Positions 14,142 to 15,019 of a DNA stretch of 15,019 bases are shown in pieces. Position 1 is the first letter of the stretch. Each line of letters opens with the position of its first letter. The notes under the pieces were generated by a model, which did no database searches, was not told where the DNA came from, and saw nothing but the letters and a program-made list of their open reading frames with translations. A program made the translations under genes and the position numbers. The DNA comes from Eubacterium sp. (GTDB lineage: Bacteria > Bacillota_A > Clostridia > Lachnospirales > Lachnospiraceae), in assembly GCA_023663915.1 (NCBI GenBank), contig JAMPGN010000094.1, forward strand, positions 1-15,019. The letters run 5' to 3'.

Positions 14142-14594
14142 CTATTTTACTTCGATCCTAGCTACTTCTTCTTTCGCGGCAAGCTCTTTCTTGGGGAATT
14201 TGACTTCCAGGATGCCGTTATTGTAGGAAGCATCGATATCGCCGGGTTCCACGTCGTTCACACGGAAGCTCCGGGAATAGGAGCTGTAATAACGTTCGCG
14301 GCGAATGTATTTGTTGGCATCCTCGTCATTCTTCTCCTCTTTATGGGAGGCGGAAATCGTCAGCAGATTGTCCTTTAAGTCGATGTTGATATCGGACTTA
14401 TCAAAGCCGGGCAGCTCCGCCTGTAAAAGATAGCTGTCGCCCTGGTCGATCACGTCGGTCTTGAAGGCGTCGAAGGTAGCCAGTTCATTGCCGCTCCAGA
14501 AATTCTTAAAGGCGTCGTCGAACATTCTGTCGAAAGAATCCTCGAAGAATGCGGGTTTGTAGTTGCGATTGTTCCATAATGCAGGTCTTAACAT
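14142..14594 (-). CDS. Small heat-shock protein, Hsp20/alpha-crystallin family
   Basis: 150 residues from the ATG at 14594, which has AAAAGGAG 8 bases upstream. A GTG at 14603 is in frame but overlaps the ribosome site region, so the ATG (MLRPALW) is preferred. The N-terminal arm (MLRPALWNNRNYKPAFFEDS) is followed by the alpha-crystallin domain at about residues 45-140: FKTDVIDQGDSYLLQAELPG, FDKSDINIDLKDNLLTISAS, the RRERYYSSYSRSFRV strand, and the diagnostic A-x-x-x-N-G-I-L-E-V-x-F-P block (ASYNNGILEVKFPKKE). These ATP-independent chaperones hold unfolding proteins under stress, in large oligomers in the cytoplasm. The gene has its own promoter (14719-14747) and a leader of ~118 bases with several inverted repeats. 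No CIRCE element is seen. Confidence 0.95.
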   Translation of the reverse strand: MLRPALWNNRNYKPAFFEDSFDRMFDDAFKNFWSGNELATFDAFKTDVIDQGDSYLLQAELPGFDKSDINIDLKDNLLTISASHKEEKNDEDANKYIRRERYYSSYSRSFRVNDVEPGDIDASYNNGILEVKFPKKELAAKEEVARIEVK

Positions 14595-14635
14595 AGTGGT
14601 CACTCCTTTTCTTGTTTTATTATCAGTATGACCGA

Positions 14636-14651
14636 TATCAGAAATCTGATA
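14636..14651 (-). promoter_or_regulatory. Inverted repeat TATCAGA/TCTGATA in the hsp20 leader
   Basis: TATCAGA (14636-14642), two bases, TCTGATA (14645-14651). A further TATCAG copy at 14621-14626, beside the ribosome binding site, could pair with either arm, allowing alternative hairpins. Confidence 0.4.
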
Positions 14652-14672
14652 CGGCGCTGAAGTTTAGTTTGG

Positions 14673-14699
14673 GAGAACAGTTGAATTTCATCTGTTCTC
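14673..14699 (-). promoter_or_regulatory. 27-bp dyad in the hsp20 leader, candidate operator or RNA structure
   Basis: Half-sites GAGAACAG (14673-14680) and CTGTTCTC (14692-14699) are perfect, and the inner TGAA/TTCA also pair, leaving one T/T mismatch and a central T. The dyad starts about 13 bases after the predicted hsp20 transcription start, where a repressor would block the polymerase; it could also fold as a leader hairpin. Confidence 0.5.
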
Positions 14700-14718
14700 T
14701 TGTTCTTTGTTTGTATAT

Positions 14719-14747
14719 GTTATACATCAAATAGAACAAACAATCAA
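14719..14747 (-). promoter_or_regulatory. Sigma-A promoter of hsp20
   Basis: On the minus strand TTGATT (14747-14742), 17-base spacer, TATAAC (14724-14719). The predicted start point is near 14712, giving a leader of about 118 bases. Confidence 0.5.
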
Positions 14748-14786
14748 TAATGGAAATATTAACTAATTCTAAAGAAATCATAAAGT

Positions 14787-14814
14787 GCAAAAGGGCAGGC
14801 GAAACCGCCTGCCC
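14787..14814 (-). terminator. Terminator of the HPr-like gene
   Basis: Perfect 9-bp GC-rich stem GGGCAGGCG/CGCCTGCCC (14793-14801 and 14806-14814) with a 4-base loop, followed on the minus strand by TTTTGCAC. It lies 20 bases beyond the HPr-like stop codon. Confidence 0.85.
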
Positions 14815-14833
14815 AAAATACGTACCTGCTATC

Positions 14834-15019
14834 CTAATATATGAAGGGAGCTAACTTCTCCTTAATTGTTTCATCGTCCGAATCATAACTGAGCGGAACG
14901 GGTCTCGTCAGATCAAGCGCCATCACGCCCAGAATAGATTTCGCGTCCACGACTCTTCTGCCTTCCCCTAAATTGAAACAAAGATCAATTTTATCGATTA
15001 CATTCACAAACTGCCGGAT
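14834..15019 (-). CDS. HPr-like phosphocarrier family protein, N-terminus outside window
   Basis: The C-terminal 61 residues are visible, open to the window edge. They read RQFVNVIDKIDLCFNLGEGR, then RVVDAKSILGVMALDLTRPV and a short acidic tail ending FIY and TAG (14834-14836). The VDAKSILGVMALDL block is the hallmark of HPr-fold proteins (helix 2 and the strand carrying the regulatory-serine region in true HPr: here K-S-I-L-G). In PTS HPr the serine in this block is the HPr-kinase target and an N-terminal histidine carries phosphate; the histidine position lies outside the window, so it cannot be told whether this is a working phosphocarrier or one of the HPr-like paralogues common in Lachnospiraceae. 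Confidence 0.75.
   Translation of the reverse strand: MRQFVNVIDKIDLCFNLGEGRRVVDAKSILGVMALDLTRPVPLSYDSDDETIKEKLAPFIY

Noticed and set aside
14600..14760. CIRCE (HrcA) operator ahead of hsp20
   Set aside because: The TTAGCACTC/GAGTGCTAA half-sites are absent; the dyad present has a different sequence.

Overview
The window looks like a stretch of a Lachnospiraceae-type (Clostridia, Firmicutes) chromosome. This is inferred from moderate GC content, strong AGGAGG-type ribosome binding sites, and the families present: Rpn-like nuclease, TnpW, DUF4143 ATPase, BrnT/BrnA, a LytTR regulator with an AgrC-like kinase, a dCache chemoreceptor, Hsp20 and an HPr-like protein. No RNA genes or CRISPR arrays were seen.

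Region 1 (1-3000) is a graveyard of accessory genes. It starts with the 3' part of a PD-(D/E)XK 'transposase' nuclease, closed by a good terminator. Then come a TnpW-like transposon gene with no proper end, a frameshifted HTH repressor on the opposite strand, the first 117 codons of an AMP-forming acyl-CoA synthetase, a PIN-domain toxin gene broken by a frameshift and an internal deletion, and a DUF4143/AAA ATPase with no N-terminus, an internal deletion and two frameshifts. At least five genes are broken side by side.

Region 2 (3000-9750) holds two ECF sigma/anti-sigma cassettes on either side of a threonine-aldolase-like PLP enzyme. Cassette 1 (minus strand) encodes an ECF sigma factor and a single-pass membrane protein whose outer part matches the FtsX extracellular domain; an FtsX sensor domain on an apparent anti-sigma factor is the most unusual protein here. 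Cassette 2 (plus strand) encodes another ECF sigma factor and a single-pass anti-sigma-like protein with a long Ala/Glu-rich outer segment. After an inserted, oppositely oriented brnT-brnA toxin-antitoxin pair comes a YfbK-like von Willebrand A lipoprotein with a similar low-complexity acidic segment. I infer that the sigma factor, membrane regulator and surface lipoprotein form one envelope-sensing unit.

Region 3 (9750-14130) has its own promoter and encodes a LytTR response regulator, a translationally coupled (4-nt overlap) AgrC-like histidine kinase, and a methyl-accepting chemotaxis protein that ends at a 17-bp-stem terminator. The kinase gene carries a run of 12 G residues in its ATP-binding domain, a possible on/off switch.

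Region 4 (14130-15019, minus strand) holds an Hsp20 chaperone gene with a long leader containing several inverted repeats, and the 3' end of an HPr-like gene with its own terminator.
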